Below, piece by piece: positions 49,521 through 61,680 of a DNA stretch of 64,000 nucleotides. Under the pieces are notes generated by a model. It was given only the letters and a program-made list of their open reading frames with translations, searched no databases and was not told where the DNA came from. The DNA comes from Orbilia blumenaviensis (Eukaryota > Ascomycota > Orbiliomycetes > Orbiliales > Orbiliaceae): NCBI GenBank assembly GCA_036872755.1, contig JAVHNS010000007.1:1922001-1986000 (forward strand), written 5' to 3'. The first letter of the stretch is position 1; every line of letters starts with the position of its first letter. Position numbers and translations under genes: made by a program.

Positions 49521-50023
49521 ATGGACGCTCAACACACCTTTCTTTCAGCTTCCCCAACAAGGCTGAGGTCTTCCACGAGCTCCCCAAGGGCGCAACAGAG
49601 AATCATAACATTCCCCGCAGTGCCACCAGTCAACCCCGACAGTAATTTGTACCCAGATGTAAAGGCTTGGAGGAATTTGGGGCTAGGGGGAGGTGCGCTG
49701 GCTCACCTTCCTGTTAGGGGTCACTCAGGAAAGCCTAACTAGCTCAGGTCCAAATATTCGCAAATTACCCTTGGATAGCGCCCAATATACTATTGCTTTA
49801 TCGACTTGCTTGGATAGTACTTTGCGATCGAACTGTAGTAACCACTCTCGCCCTCGAAAAATGTCTGAAATCTGGTTCTGGTAGATGTTCGACCTGCGAA
49901 GCTGCGACTCGCGTCACCACCCACAAACAAAATGCCAAACATCTTTCGGAATTTTGCCAGGTTGCATATCGGGCTGATTCATGCAAAAAAAAAAAAAAAA
50001 AAAAAAAAAAATCGTCGATCTAG
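49521..50023 (+). pseudogene. Possible short gene or relic with a Cys/His-containing end
   Basis: ATG at 49521 opens a 73-codon Ser/Arg/Pro-rich frame. A second frame from 49793 carries C-S-T-C-E and later H-L-S-E-F-C, loosely like the C-x2-C..H..C part of the zinc-finger family but with wrong spacing and no R-x-D-N-L. The two frames are not joined by a convincing intron, and the second runs into a 27-A tract. If real, it may be a decayed family member; chance is quite possible. Confidence 0.2.
49985..50011. repeat. A27 homopolymer
   Basis: About 27 consecutive A bases; this could mark the 3' end of a retroposed sequence, but no target duplication is apparent. Confidence 0.85.
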
Positions 50024-51809
50024 TTAATAACTCGCGCTATCAACTGCCGGAAATCACCCTTTGACAACAGGACTAACGTACCAGACTATATTGACTGATG
50101 GGATTCGCTGCTTCAAGATGGGTTGCACGAAAGTTTCACGGTGTTTGTATTCAAGGGCTCATAAATATTGAATACGCATTGATCTCGAAACCACGTTAGT
50201 CCGAGAAAGCAATTGTTTGATATGTAATTCAACAAGTTTCCTATCCAGGATTTTCAAGCCCTGTCGACACCTAAAAGATCAACTCCCGTTAACAAACATG
50301 TTTTTAGTCGAATAAAGTCAGATATTCGAATAAAACTCTTAAATCAATGCCTTCGAAACCTTCTGGAAGGCAATAAAGAGGATTTTCAGAGTTTCAGGAT
50401 TGGTGTCAAGAAAAACTAATAGACTGCATACAGGAGGCTTGACCAACTAGTAAAAAAGGGCGGGAGTGCTAAATCTGCCATCCCAGGCAGGAGATAGGAA
50501 CCTCAGGAACCTTCACAAACCCCTTTAAGGAAATCAAACTACGTATTTTGCTCTCATTGACTGCCCTGATACTCTACCCACACTTTTATCTAATTTTTTG
50601 CTTATTCGGAACAGTGACAGCTGTACATCGGAAGTATCGGTTTCTCATCGCTTGTCAGTTACGAGCATTCGGCGCTCGAGCTAAGTCTACAGAGCGTATA
50701 GTACAGGCCAGCTCTTTGAAAGCCCGTCCAACCATCGGCCTACGATATTTATATAACCACCAGCCCTCCAACTCCAGGCCATTATATATTTTAATCCTGT
50801 GCAGCAGTTGCCTTTTTACTTCCCTCTTATGCCAGTTGGGCCTCAATTGAAGTCTGCAGTCTTATAGACGCCGGTCAGGCATTTAAGGAGAGGAACTTAC
50901 GACTAGCATACATATCAGCTGATTGAAGCAGCACTGTATGATTTTATACTACGCATTACCCTATCTGGGATTGTCTTTGATCCGTCCTACCGCAATTGCC
51001 AAGATTACGAGAAAGGCATTCTTCGAGTATATTATCCTGTGGCTATAAAAAATTGCACGTCTCAAACGTCGTTAGGTACTAGGTGTGATGGAAACGGGCC
51101 ACACAAAATTCGAGCTCTTGTTGAACCGAATCATTTTTCAAATAGCCGAATATTCACGAACTTGATCAATTGAGGAATTATTAAACTTTGTGGACGCGAG
51201 TCTGCGAGGCTAAGAATTCGAATTCGGCAATTTCGTAGTTACTGCTCAATGCGCAAGCAGTTTACAAATTGTTTTCAAACACACGAACAACCCGGTTCGT
51301 TATTATAATAAATGATAGTGATTTACACCTTATAGGACTAGCACCTATTCTTTTTTTGCGGCGGCGGCCGGTCTGGACACGAAATAAAGCTCAAGCAAAT
51401 CTTTTTCTCGTAGCAGATATAAAGCGAGGGGATTCGGTACCAATCTCTGTGTCAACGGGGCATGATTTCGTCGGAAGGTATATAGACTTGGATTTTTCGA
51501 TTTTGGGCAGGCAGCTAAACAGTGTATGAAAAAGAAGCTGCTTTGTTATTTATTTTTTTGCGAAGCCACAATAGCTCCATACTGGTGCCTCTAGGCCCGA
51601 GACGCTAGAAGCAGTCCCCAAGCTCTCGTTCCTCCCTTACTCCTTCACATTCGATTCGAAGGGGTGTGGTTTTGAGGGAACCTCGAGCGAGAACATCACC
51701 AAAAAACGGTGATAAAGCACTAGGCGTCGATACATACCTGGATAATTACTATCTTGGCGGCCGCACAAACCGGCCTGGAGATTGGACTGGCACAGGACAC
51801 CTTTACACT

Positions 51810-52775
51810 ATGGGAGACACAACTGTTGAATCACGGGCTGCTGCGCGTGGGGTCATCTCCCCGATTGCGAGCAATGCATACCTGATAAATATTGAGCAGA
51901 CATCACAAATATTACCCGTGGGTGAGGCCGAAAATGGTCCAATCCCAAACCTCAATCTCAACGATCTGTCGAACTACACCCTCGAGAAACACTATCTTGC
52001 GCCTGGATGTCTCGGATATACAACCAGAACCAATTGTTGCTCTCTCATCCCGCCGAATGACTCTCCTGCATCGGGGCCAGTACTCTTCGCTTATGGCGAC
52101 CCCCCAGCTGTTGGCCAACACCAACAAGCATGTACCGAGGCTGTCCAACAAGAACAAGAGCCACCGAACGAATACGATTCTCCACTGCTGGCGTCACTTC
52201 CTTTCAACCATAGCCCTCGACGTAAGATCAAAAAAAGTTACCAGTGTGCTGTTGTGCTGCGTAAGACAGGGAACACCCCAGTTCCTAACTGCAATTTTCA
52301 AACTTCGAGGTTGAGAGATATAGGTGAACACATATGGTCTATTCATCGGATACGAGCCTTCAAATGCCCGAACTGTGGTATCCGAGTGGCAAGGCGCGAC
52401 AATCTAACGGGCCACCAAAGGTATTGTGGGGGAGCACCTACTAGGATTAACGGTCCCAACTCCTCCGATACCCCAGATCGCCGTCGAGGTTCTGCCCCAG
52501 ATCCGCCACCTGATCCGCAAGGACCCTCACTGCCGAATTCATATTATGGGCCCGAAAAAACAGTTTTGACTTTTCTACCACCGCTATCGTTAAGCGACGT
52601 TGGTCTTGCCCGTGATGAGAACCTTGCAGAAGGTCAGGCAGTTCTACCGATACCAACACTTCATGGCTACACGCCCAGGCAGTACGAGGCCATGATCAAA
52701 TTCCAAGAAGCCCGGTACAATTATCTTCTAGCATTCCATCCAGACCAATTCTATCATAATCAACGACAAATCTGA
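51810..52775 (+). CDS. ZNF4: zinc-finger protein with extended first knuckle, 321 aa
   Basis: ATG at 51810 (M-G-D-T-T-V-E-S) is the first in-frame ATG; the frame stays open about 150 bases further upstream without an ATG. Layout: Asn/Pro-rich N-terminus, basic patch P-R-R-K-I-K-K, finger 1 Cys 146, a 14-residue loop, Cys 161 and His 174/179, spacer R-I-R-A-F-K, finger 2 Cys 186/189, His 202 and Cys 206 with R-R-D-N-L, then a Pro-rich region and an aromatic C-terminus (Y-N-Y-L-L-A-F-H-P-D-Q-F-Y). It appears single-exon, unlike ZNF1-3; upstream exons cannot be excluded. It groups with ZNF5 by the 14-residue loop holding G-N-x-P. Confidence 0.75.
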   Translation: MGDTTVESRAAARGVISPIASNAYLINIEQTSQILPVGEAENGPIPNLNLNDLSNYTLEKHYLAPGCLGYTTRTNCCSLIPPNDSPASGPVLFAYGDPPAVGQHQQACTEAVQQEQEPPNEYDSPLLASLPFNHSPRRKIKKSYQCAVVLRKTGNTPVPNCNFQTSRLRDIGEHIWSIHRIRAFKCPNCGIRVARRDNLTGHQRYCGGAPTRINGPNSSDTPDRRRGSAPDPPPDPQGPSLPNSYYGPEKTVLTFLPPLSLSDVGLARDENLAEGQAVLPIPTLHGYTPRQYEAMIKFQEARYNYLLAFHPDQFYHNQRQI

Positions 52776-52914
52776 CGGTTATAATTAGCCTGTGGCTACG
52801 TGGTAGCACACGTGCCAACACAGTTCAACAGACGCAGCGCTTTTTGGAAGCTTTCCTTCTCTTCTCTTATATTTCCTTTCTTTTTCCTTTTCCCGCTCCC
52901 AAACCACGCCTTTA

Positions 52915-52983
52915 CCTTCTTTTCTTTTTTTCTTTCTTTCTTTCTTTTTTTCTTTCTTTCTTTCTTTCTTTCTTTTTTTCCTT
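52915..52983. repeat. (CTTT)n polypyrimidine microsatellite
   Basis: About 65 bases of CTTT/TTTC units about 140 bases after the ZNF4 stop. It generates long spurious Lys- or Phe-rich frames on both strands. Confidence 0.9.
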
Positions 52984-55900
52984 TTTTCATTCTTTCGCTT
53001 CTGTCTACCTCCTTTTTCTCCCGTTTGATTTGTCAATTCTTACGATGTCACGAAACAAATATTTGATTCTCGCTGTAGGAGCTCTTAGGTAAATGTTCAT
53101 TTGCGAATATATGGTGCGCTGCATACGTTGATTTTGAGATATTATGCTCTTGTGCTCTAGTTATGTTCAGTCTATACTCTACTTTATCCATAGCTGTTGC
53201 TATTGAAACGTTCGAAATTCGTCCTACGGTACTGCAGTAATATTAGCTACCCTTGGGTCTCTGATCTCATTCGCACTCTGTGCAAACTTGGTGGATCCTT
53301 GTGGTACTCCCCCGGATACGGTAATAATTCTAGGACAAAACGGCCCCCACAGGTGTGCCTAAATTTCCAGGAGGCCGTCCGAACCCGACTCGACTTCTGT
53401 TTTTTCGTCTGGTCGAATCAAAACTATGGCACTAGCCTAAGCTAGAACGAGACCAAAATCCAGGGTTGACGTGTGGTAACACTACTGATACCGATACAAA
53501 AAGGTCTTTAGCTGCGCAGCCAACTATATTCAGCCCAGTGGACGAATTCCATACAATTTATAACTTTAGTGCGGCCATGGTTCCTGCCGATGACGGTTCG
53601 ACTAGCTATTGATATCGGGCTGATCACTCATTCTTGAGATCAGAGGGTCTGAGTTTTGGCAAATTAACCCTATATCCGCGGTCAAAATGCTCGTTCCATT
53701 CCAGGTATTATAGCTGCTACCTATGTTAAAAAATTATGAGACCTGTCGTTTCTTCTTTTTTAGAGTTTTGTCTTTGCACAATGTCTCAGGTTATTATAAT
53801 AAACCTAGACACCTTTTCCTACGCCATGTTTCAGTTGGGATACGATCCCCGCCTTCACGAATTCAAACACAGTCTTCATAACTTTGATATAGCCTCGACG
53901 AACAGCATGCTGAAGGCAAACGCTTCGGTGCTGAGCTCACACAACGCAAAAATAACTGACGGGGCTGGGCCACAGAAGTTACACTAGTCTTGGTCTCGTT
54001 GGCTAGTCTCGACTAATTTTATACGACGACGTGGGATAACTAACAGCCTAGAAGTGTAGATGTTCTGAAGCATCTCCAATCCCAGACGCCAGCCACAAGT
54101 CTCACAAATTTCATCCCGCGTGCGAAAAAGGCTACAACGCAGTGTGGATTGACGGCGTTCCAGATCCCAAAGTCTTTGAGCCACCAACGCAAAAAAGCAC
54201 CACATAAAACATTTCTTTTCGGGAGGTTAGCAGCGCCATACCTGTCCTCTTAAGAAGTTCATCGAATATTTTGATCAGCTGAGCCCGATACAGTATCTAG
54301 AGCATCCTGCCCTTAACGTGAGACGATTTAGTGAGTTAGGGGTATTAGAGATGTCATCGATTTTAGAAGGCTCTAGGGTTTTACATTTTCTCAGCTAGCG
54401 CTACATCTTAGAGATTCCCATTTCTGCCGCAAGGTCACTTTATTATGCTAGCCGGATGGTATGTTTCTCGATATCTCTGGTACTCGAGCCTTTTAACTTA
54501 TATCGCAGTCGTCCTTACCTAAAGGTCATGCGAGGGGAACCGCGCCAATACTTTCACTATATATAGTGTTTATTATTTGCTACAGAGCCGGCTTCCTCTT
54601 GTGCGAAGGCGAATTGCTTGACCTTAATGGAGCATCCCTGGCTCCGCTTCGCCGGGACCCTGCAGCAGCAACGTAATACCGGACACACCGAAAGACCTAC
54701 ATATAATTTCCAAACGAACAAGGTTTGGATATGTGACTACGAACTTTTTCTTTCTCCATGAAAATTAATTCTTCAAACTAATAGATTCACCTACGGTGAC
54801 TTTTGCTAGTTTAGGCTTTATAGGAACGGTACTACCCCTATACTTTGCGGATATCTACGGCTGCCTGCCCTATCTCCGGACGGCAACCGTCTTGGATGTG
54901 CTCAATAGCAGCCCCTAGGGTTTCTTTTTTCTTTTTTCCCTCATTAGAACTAGAACCCTTTAGCTGTACCGATATTACAGATTTTACATAGCATGGTACC
55001 ATGGTACTGTGGTACTATGTAACGAGAAAGCGGAACACGATCCGGAATAACGATAAATGTTGTATGGTCAGTCCAAAAACTTGTGTTGATGGCGTTCGCC
55101 GGTACGCGAATGTAACCACCCCACAGACGGTTTTTCGTAAAAACAACCCCATGATGACAAAAGGATCATCCCAGCCAGGTGTTGCACTACCCACACTGTG
55201 ATGCCTTTAAAATCCTGAGTTCTACTCTAAAGGACTTTCAAACCGTCAAAGTCGTCGGCTAGATCGTATATCACAATAGATTGAAATCGCTCATATGGCA
55301 AACTAGAGAGAGCCGTGTGCTACGGGAGTCACGGAGCTAGGCTCCTAGTATGAGAAATATTCTCTCCGCTCGAGCCACAAGTACCTAGGTACCTGCTATG
55401 AAATGGGCTAGGCTTGCTTTATATCTATATAATATACACGCCTCCACAGTTTGAGCTGCAGGATCCTTTTATATACCTATCAAACTGCTGATTTGGGCCA
55501 AGGGTTACTCACTTGATAATTTTGATTCCTCCATGCATATACGCACATGCAACTCCTTGCGCATGCAGGACTATGGGGAAACAGGAGTACTCCTTGCAAG
55601 GCCCCCACTCATTGGCTTGAAGGTATTTACGTTCTTTGGACAAGTGATAGATACAGAATATAAACTTCTTAACACAGTGGTAAACCCAAATCAAGAATTG
55701 TCGCGGAGCCTGATGCCGTTGATTGAGTGGGTCTACTGTACTTATACGCGGTTACTTAAAACCCATATTTGTTAACTAACAACGAGATCACCAAAAGCCG
55801 GAAATGGGGCGCGGATAGGAATCCTCACAACAAAACTTGCCGGAGGGAAGGTATCATGCAGCATAAGCTTCCTAGGAATCCTAAAACTAGGAAAAGTCCT

Positions 55901-56343
55901 GAAACATTAATTTAGTTCAATATTCCATGCAACAGGGATGAGCGAAATTCAACTCAGTATGAATAATCCCTGCTTGCATACATGGCGGGTCCCTCATAGT
56001 AATGTTTTCTGCAAATGAAACTGAAGGTCTCCAATTGCTATGCGTTGCGTGTCAGTTTGTATTACGGCAAACATCGCTGGTGTTTGGGTAAGTTCGAAAC
56101 GTAAATCCACCACGAATGGTGGGGGCGAGGAGGTGAATCCAGAACCCATTAACTCGTCGATCGGCATGTTATTATCAATTACAAACAGTGCTTGGCCGGA
56201 TGCGCCCTAAATCTAAATGCGTATTAGTTTGATTTTGATTTTTTCATTTTCTCCTGGTCATGCACGGCTAGCGCCTAGCCTGAGTGTCAAGTAACATGTG
56301 CAGAAGCTCAATGGTAGTTATATATCCGATCCATACGGAAGCT

Positions 56344-56580
56344 CTAAATTGGCGCGAGTATAATATCTGAAGGGATTCTGTATTTGGGGCCCGAAATCCT
56401 CTGCCTCCAGCTAGATCCTTCACGGTCCAAAACATCCAAATTCTCAAAAGTATATCGCGACTCCAGCACCTGCGAGATAATCTGCGACCAAATCATATCT
56501 CCCGGCTTATTCGATTTGGCTAATCTCTTCCTCCCTCTTATATAGCGTCTCACTACAGGACACCTCTGTCCAGCGTTCAC
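56344..56580 (-). pseudogene. Coding-like fragment, about 78 codons, no family recognised
   Basis: The frame ends at 56344 with P-S-D-I-I-L-A-P-I and contains a balanced charged segment (Y-T-F-E-N-L-D-V-L-D-R-E-G-S-S-W-R-Q-R). Purine-rich coding-type composition contrasts with the flanks. A second piece lies at 57041-57223 on the same strand, but no intron joins them convincingly. It may be the remains of a gene. Confidence 0.2.
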
Positions 56581-58649
56581 GAAGTTGAACGAGATATACC
56601 ACAGTTATAGCAGACTAAATTTTTTTTCACCGCTTCCAATCTTGTAAACCAGCTCAGATAAATAGGCCTGACCGATCCAGAACCCCCAAGATGTCAGGAT
56701 AAGGCCACCACTACCATTACCACCGCCCCAACCGTCTATCCTCAATTGATAAAGAAGCCCTGGTATCAGTTCCCCGGTATTCGTACATAGAGATACAGAC
56801 CGAATCCATGGACCGATAACTAGGAGGTCAATTTAAATTTCAGTCCCAGAGCTAAGATTTCAAAGGTGGAATTCAACACAACCCTACAATGAAGTGTCGG
56901 CGCAGTCAGCAGGTCGAGCGCAGAAGTGAGGCGCGGACCCTACAGCTAGGAGCTGACCTACAGTCCGGACATCAGGAATGCTATCGACTTAAGACGGTTC
57001 CACGATACGAAGCAGTCGCAGGTTAAAGCCGCTTCAAAACCTATCCGCGCTCATATTGCAATATATCGGCCAGATAATCACGAATCCAGCCCGTTCTACA
57101 CCTAAAAGAGGGCCCCACATCAGAACCAAGCCAGCCTGGTCCTTTCTCATTCACAACACAAGTAAGTGTTGCCGTCCGACGAGGCTTTTCCAGAACTCCA
57201 TGCCGGAAACTGCTTTGCCACATTGAGATCGGGAAGCCGACTGATTTTTATCAACCAAAGAAGCGCAGGAGGCACTCAGGAGATTTCATTGAGAATCATA
57301 GCCTTTCGGGTGTCATCACAGGCAGTACGAATGAGGGCTTTACAGATACCATCTGTAACGTCCTACAACGTACTGGTTTACGATAGCACAGCGAATGGGT
57401 TGTGTCCGGAAGCTCGGGTGGTTCGAATTAACTAGTCTAGGCTCTGAACCGTCAGCGATAAAGTTTCTTTCCTCTGCTTGGATTATATCAAGCATGTTGG
57501 CCCTCCAAGTTCGCTAGTTTGCGGTTCTAAGCTTATCCTGGCGTGAAGGTATTTTAGGATATAGGATATGGTTGTTGAAGGTTTAGTAAATCGGAGGTTG
57601 CGGAGGGAAAAACGACATCAACGGAACGGAACGAGTTTTGAAGTTCACGAAACCCGGTTGATTTCAATCTAATCAGATCGAGGAGTAGAACATGGTTAGG
57701 GGCGTTGAAAGAGCTTTAACATTGATATAGCCTCATAACCTGTAGGAGGTACTTACATATGATGGTTGATTAATTAATTGATTCTTTCAAGTACAAAATC
57801 TTCGCATTATTTCCTTTTCTAATAGGTGGATACATCACGGGCTCCAACAAGGGGAGCTGCCAGCCTTCAATGGACCAGCAGGATAAGATAGCGGAAGACT
57901 AACCACAACCCGACAGGGATACATGTAAAAATGTATACATGTATCAGGTGAAAGAATTGACAGGGCGATGACACTCAAACCTGACTCTTTCTCAGCCAGA
58001 GTCTACAAGGGCACATTTACATGCATGCTGGGGTTGTCCTCAGTATACGAAGCTTGGTTGACAAAGCGGTTGTTCTTATGGCAAGATAACCCTTGATAAA
58101 TTTAAGCAGGCGGATTTGTGAGGCCCTGGGGCTGAAAGGTTCCTAGCGTGATGGTAACTCCAGCCGCAACACACGGCAAATTTCAAGACCTCAAGAAAAC
58201 ATTGAACTCCTTAGGTATCCGCCCCAGAGCCAACAAGGCCATCCAGAATAGGTAACCGGAGGTATATTCGTCCCTGGGTGGTTTGAATATGCACCACCAA
58301 CTAACTAACGCTCAGCCGGAGGTGAACACACTTTTTGATTATGGACGATATGGTTCACATACAAACCCCTGAACACAAGAGGCGCGAAGAGTGCCTTTCT
58401 TGGTGGAGCCCAGGACTCCAGGCCTGAAGGGAATATTCCTCAGAAGCAGCTCGCTTGTGCACTTCTTAAATGATGAGGCCCCCCAACCTTGGGCTCAAAC
58501 ATTACCTCATTGTGCTTCTCCTTCAGGCCCTTCGTGTTTTCTTCACCGTCCTTTATTGTTACTCTCTACCTGACTGGTCTGGTTGTACCTAACCAACAAT
58601 TATTAGCTCGGAATCCGAGGCCTGACAATCAACGCCAACCCAACCCATC

Positions 58650-59846
58650 ATGGAAAATCCACAGTTGGCGAGCAGCAACGCAGATCCGAACTCTACTGAC
58701 CAAGATGATTCAAATGGTTTTTTTGTGCCCCGATGTGAGCCCTCAAATGAACATGATCTCGGATACAGAGCGGAACCAGGTCCAACGACAGACTTCGGTA
58801 CGAACTGGGAGCAGGGAAGAGAGTTGACCAACAACGGATTTCAGACACACAACATAGGTTAGTACTCAAGAACCTTAAACTTATCTATTTCAGTAGCGCT
58901 TTCCATGCGCTGATACCAATGTGTCTGTTCACTAGCCAGCGTCGATCAAGAATTCTTTAATTGGACCTTCAGCGGTCCCAGCCAAAATCCCATTAGCTCT
59001 TCCTCAGACGACGTCGACTTGCCCCCTCTCGCTGCTCTAGGACGTGAGTTTCCTCAAGATCCACCAAATTCGACTCCGTTCCACGGCGGCGCGCCTGCTG
59101 TCTCTCCCCTTGCCTTCCTGGCCGCGCCTATCTCTGATCCACAGACTCCCGCAAATCCTCAACGGCCGGCGCTCGACAACCCACCCGAACATTCCACACA
59201 CGCCCCATCTGGGAATAAGCGGCGTAAGTCATCAAATATATATTCCTGTGTCGCCGTGATGGAGTGGAGCGGGAACAACCCTATTCTAGAATGTCAGTTC
59301 AAGGACCCGAATTTTAAAAAAATGGGGCAACATATGCAAAAGATGCATGGAGTAAAAGCGTTTAAATGTCCCTATTGCGGTCATACGTCAGCTCGATATG
59401 ATAACCTGAATACCCATATCAGCGGGTGTAAAATGAGGGCTACCGCTGGGGAGACTACCCCTCCGATCCCTACGCCTACCAACAAAAGACCTGCTAGGCG
59501 CCGCCAGACTGCTTCCGATCTACCGATGGTTCGATCGGGGTTCCAGTCCCAGTCTTTAACCGTGCCCTTTGAACCCAATTATCTGCCACCGAATATTCCT
59601 TCATTACCGCAAAGCAGGAGACCAATGTCACAGCCACAGCCAGAGCATTCGGTATTCCGAGAGCTGAATGCAGACAATCATCATTCCGGAGGTGTACAAG
59701 AATGGGCCGAGGGAATCTGGCCCGCAGAAACCAAGGCCGAGAAAATCAAAGCCTTGAAGAACGAATTTACGGCGATAAGTAAAACAAGGGCCGATGGGGA
59801 AAAACGCCAGATAGAAATTGCGTTAGAGATAGCTTATTTGTCTTAA
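58650..59846 (+). CDS. ZNF5: zinc-finger protein with extended first knuckle, 372 aa
   Basis: Exons 58650-58857 and 58936-59846; intron 78 nt (GTTAGT..TAG), phase 1 as in ZNF1-3. Exon 1 is acidic/Asn-rich; exon 2 opens with D-Q-E-F-F-N-W-T-F, matching in place the acidic/aromatic patch of ZNF1-3, but without the second intron. Then a Pro-rich part, basic patch N-K-R-R-K-S, finger 1 Cys 174, 14-residue loop, Cys 189, His 202/207, spacer G-V-K-A-F-K, finger 2 Cys 214/217, His 230, Cys 234 with R-Y-D-N-L, a second basic patch (R-P-A-R-R-R-Q) and a charged helical C-terminus. Probably nuclear; function unknown. Confidence 0.78.
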
Positions 59847-60313
59847 CTACAAAAACGACTTTTCTGCCTAACCCTGGTAAAATCGTCTATCAGACCTTCC
59901 CAGGTTGCAACTACCTCCGACCATTTGACGATACTATCAGCAAAATACACTTAGCATTTCATTTTTCGATATACCGTTTGTTTCTTTTTGGAAATGTCTC
60001 TATTTTACTGTTTCAACGATAGCATGGATTGATAGCATGGATGGATTCACCGCATTACGATACACAAGGTGACGGTCGTCAAGAAGAGATTTTCATATTA
60101 ATTGGTGCTTTACAGAACGAAATGTACTCAATACTTGATGTTTGATAGGAGTTAACTCGGGGATTATGTATATTATATTATTCTCATTATTTTTAGAAGA
60201 TAGAAGTAGAGGGTATCTCTCTTTAGTTACTCAAGCGATTGTATTAACTGGAATTCGATTTTGAACCCACTTTTCTCCCACTACTTCCTGAGTTCATAGA
60301 CCTATCTGATCTA

Positions 60314-61680
60314 GTTGGTACCAGACAACACGGTGTTGTTCCCCTATGCACCGGTCACTAGCTGTGTTGCGCAGACTTCCCCTATTCTCCCATATTTTTT
60401 GAGATTAGGGTTTCGTCTCGCAGGGATGGGTCTCTAGAAAAGGCAGGTCCAGACCGGCATATCGTTTCGAAAAGTCTCTTGTTATCCTTAATATTCAAAG
60501 GATGATTTGTAGCTATTATCTTGACTATACAATGCGGGATCTTGACCAATGAAAACAAATCTTGTAGATGTTTTATGTAAATTAAATTGCAGCAACCACA
60601 TCATTCATTCCAGGCCTTACCGCTTGTTTACTGAGGCCCTGAATCAGTATTCAGGAATCCTTTCGTGAAATATAACCCGGGGCTCTTTTCAAGCCAGGCC
60701 TGCATAATCTCGTCTTTTACAGGCACCCTAGTCCATATTTGGAAGCGTTAAGCGAAGCAAGAAGCTGAGCAACTTGGAAACCCAATTAAGCCGAGTCGGC
60801 GCACTCGCTCTTGACCATGTGGTTACACGTCGGACGGGTAGACCAATCCAATGCGGTACCTACTACGAGACTATGCGGTACCACAGTGTATTATACACGC
60901 ACCCAGTAGATGGGAATAACTCAAAATCCTTCTCGATATAAATTTATATTAGGCACCAGCACCCACATTTCTGTTTGCCAGATCTCCAAAATCTAGGAAT
61001 GATTTATACTTAAGGCCAGTATATTCAGTTCGTCGACCTCTGATTCTGGTTTCCCATAAAAAAAAATTATCAATTTATACCAAAATCAAGAAGATATCGC
61101 AACTGGTGTCTTAACGCTATCTATTAAACCTTAAGACTTTGCTAGCTCGGTTATTAGTAGTATACACAACTTCCGGACTTATACCAGCTTAAAGCCTGAC
61201 TTTTTCCAGCCCACCAAAAAGCGACCCTCGCTGGTCCAAATCTATTAGCTGGATAGACAGGAACTAACATGCTCTGAGCTAGCTGCGCAAGTTCATAGTT
61301 AGATTATAGTAAAATTTTTTTTGTCAAGACCATCCAGATATCGAGACTATCTGATAGAGATGAAATCAAGGCTAGCATGGTAGTGGAGAGGTTAGCCATA
61401 GATAGTTGGTAGTGTTGAACCACGGCTGCAAGGCCTTAAGGCTGCGGGATAGCGGTATATTAAAGGTCCGTTTAAAAAACAAGATCAGTTCTTAAGGAGA
61501 GCCTCTGATGGCTTTATAATAGTTGTGTGCATGGCTTGTTGAGACGAGTCGCCACAATTTGGCTTCTGGGGGGGTTTTTTTTTTTGCTGTTTAGGTTGTT
61601 ACTGGTCTCGTTGGAACCAGACAACACAGGATGTTACTAACGAGACTAGGGTCCTTGTCTGGTTGGTACCCTGACAACAC
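60314..61680. repeat. Three copies of an 18-19 bp dispersed repeat
   Basis: GTTGGTACCAGACAACAC at 60314-60331, GTTGGAACCAGACAACAC at 61610-61627 and GTTGGTACCCTGACAACAC at 61662-61680. The second copy directly abuts the word GGTCTCGT at 61604. Confidence 0.8.

Larger units (their letters stand above)
41042..51809. other. 10.8-kb spacer between ZNF3 and ZNF4
   Basis: The longest gene-free interval. It contains five copies of the word GGTCTCGT/ACGAGACC between 43661 and 46230 plus one at 49250, a nested hairpin at 47090-47149, a composite tandem at 42758-42820, a 27-A run at 49985-50011 and several short coding-like fragments listed separately. No intact gene is recognised. Confidence 0.5.
52776..58649. 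other. 5.9-kb spacer between ZNF4 and ZNF5
   Basis: It starts with a polypyrimidine microsatellite, then A/T-rich DNA with stops in all frames. It has two GGTCTCGT/ACGAGACC words (53447, 53992). Coding-like minus-strand pieces at 56344-56580 and 57041-57223 are noted; no intact gene. Confidence 0.5.

Noticed and set aside
52785..53092. Lys-rich and Phe-rich frames on both strands after ZNF4
   Set aside because: They are products of the CTTT microsatellite.
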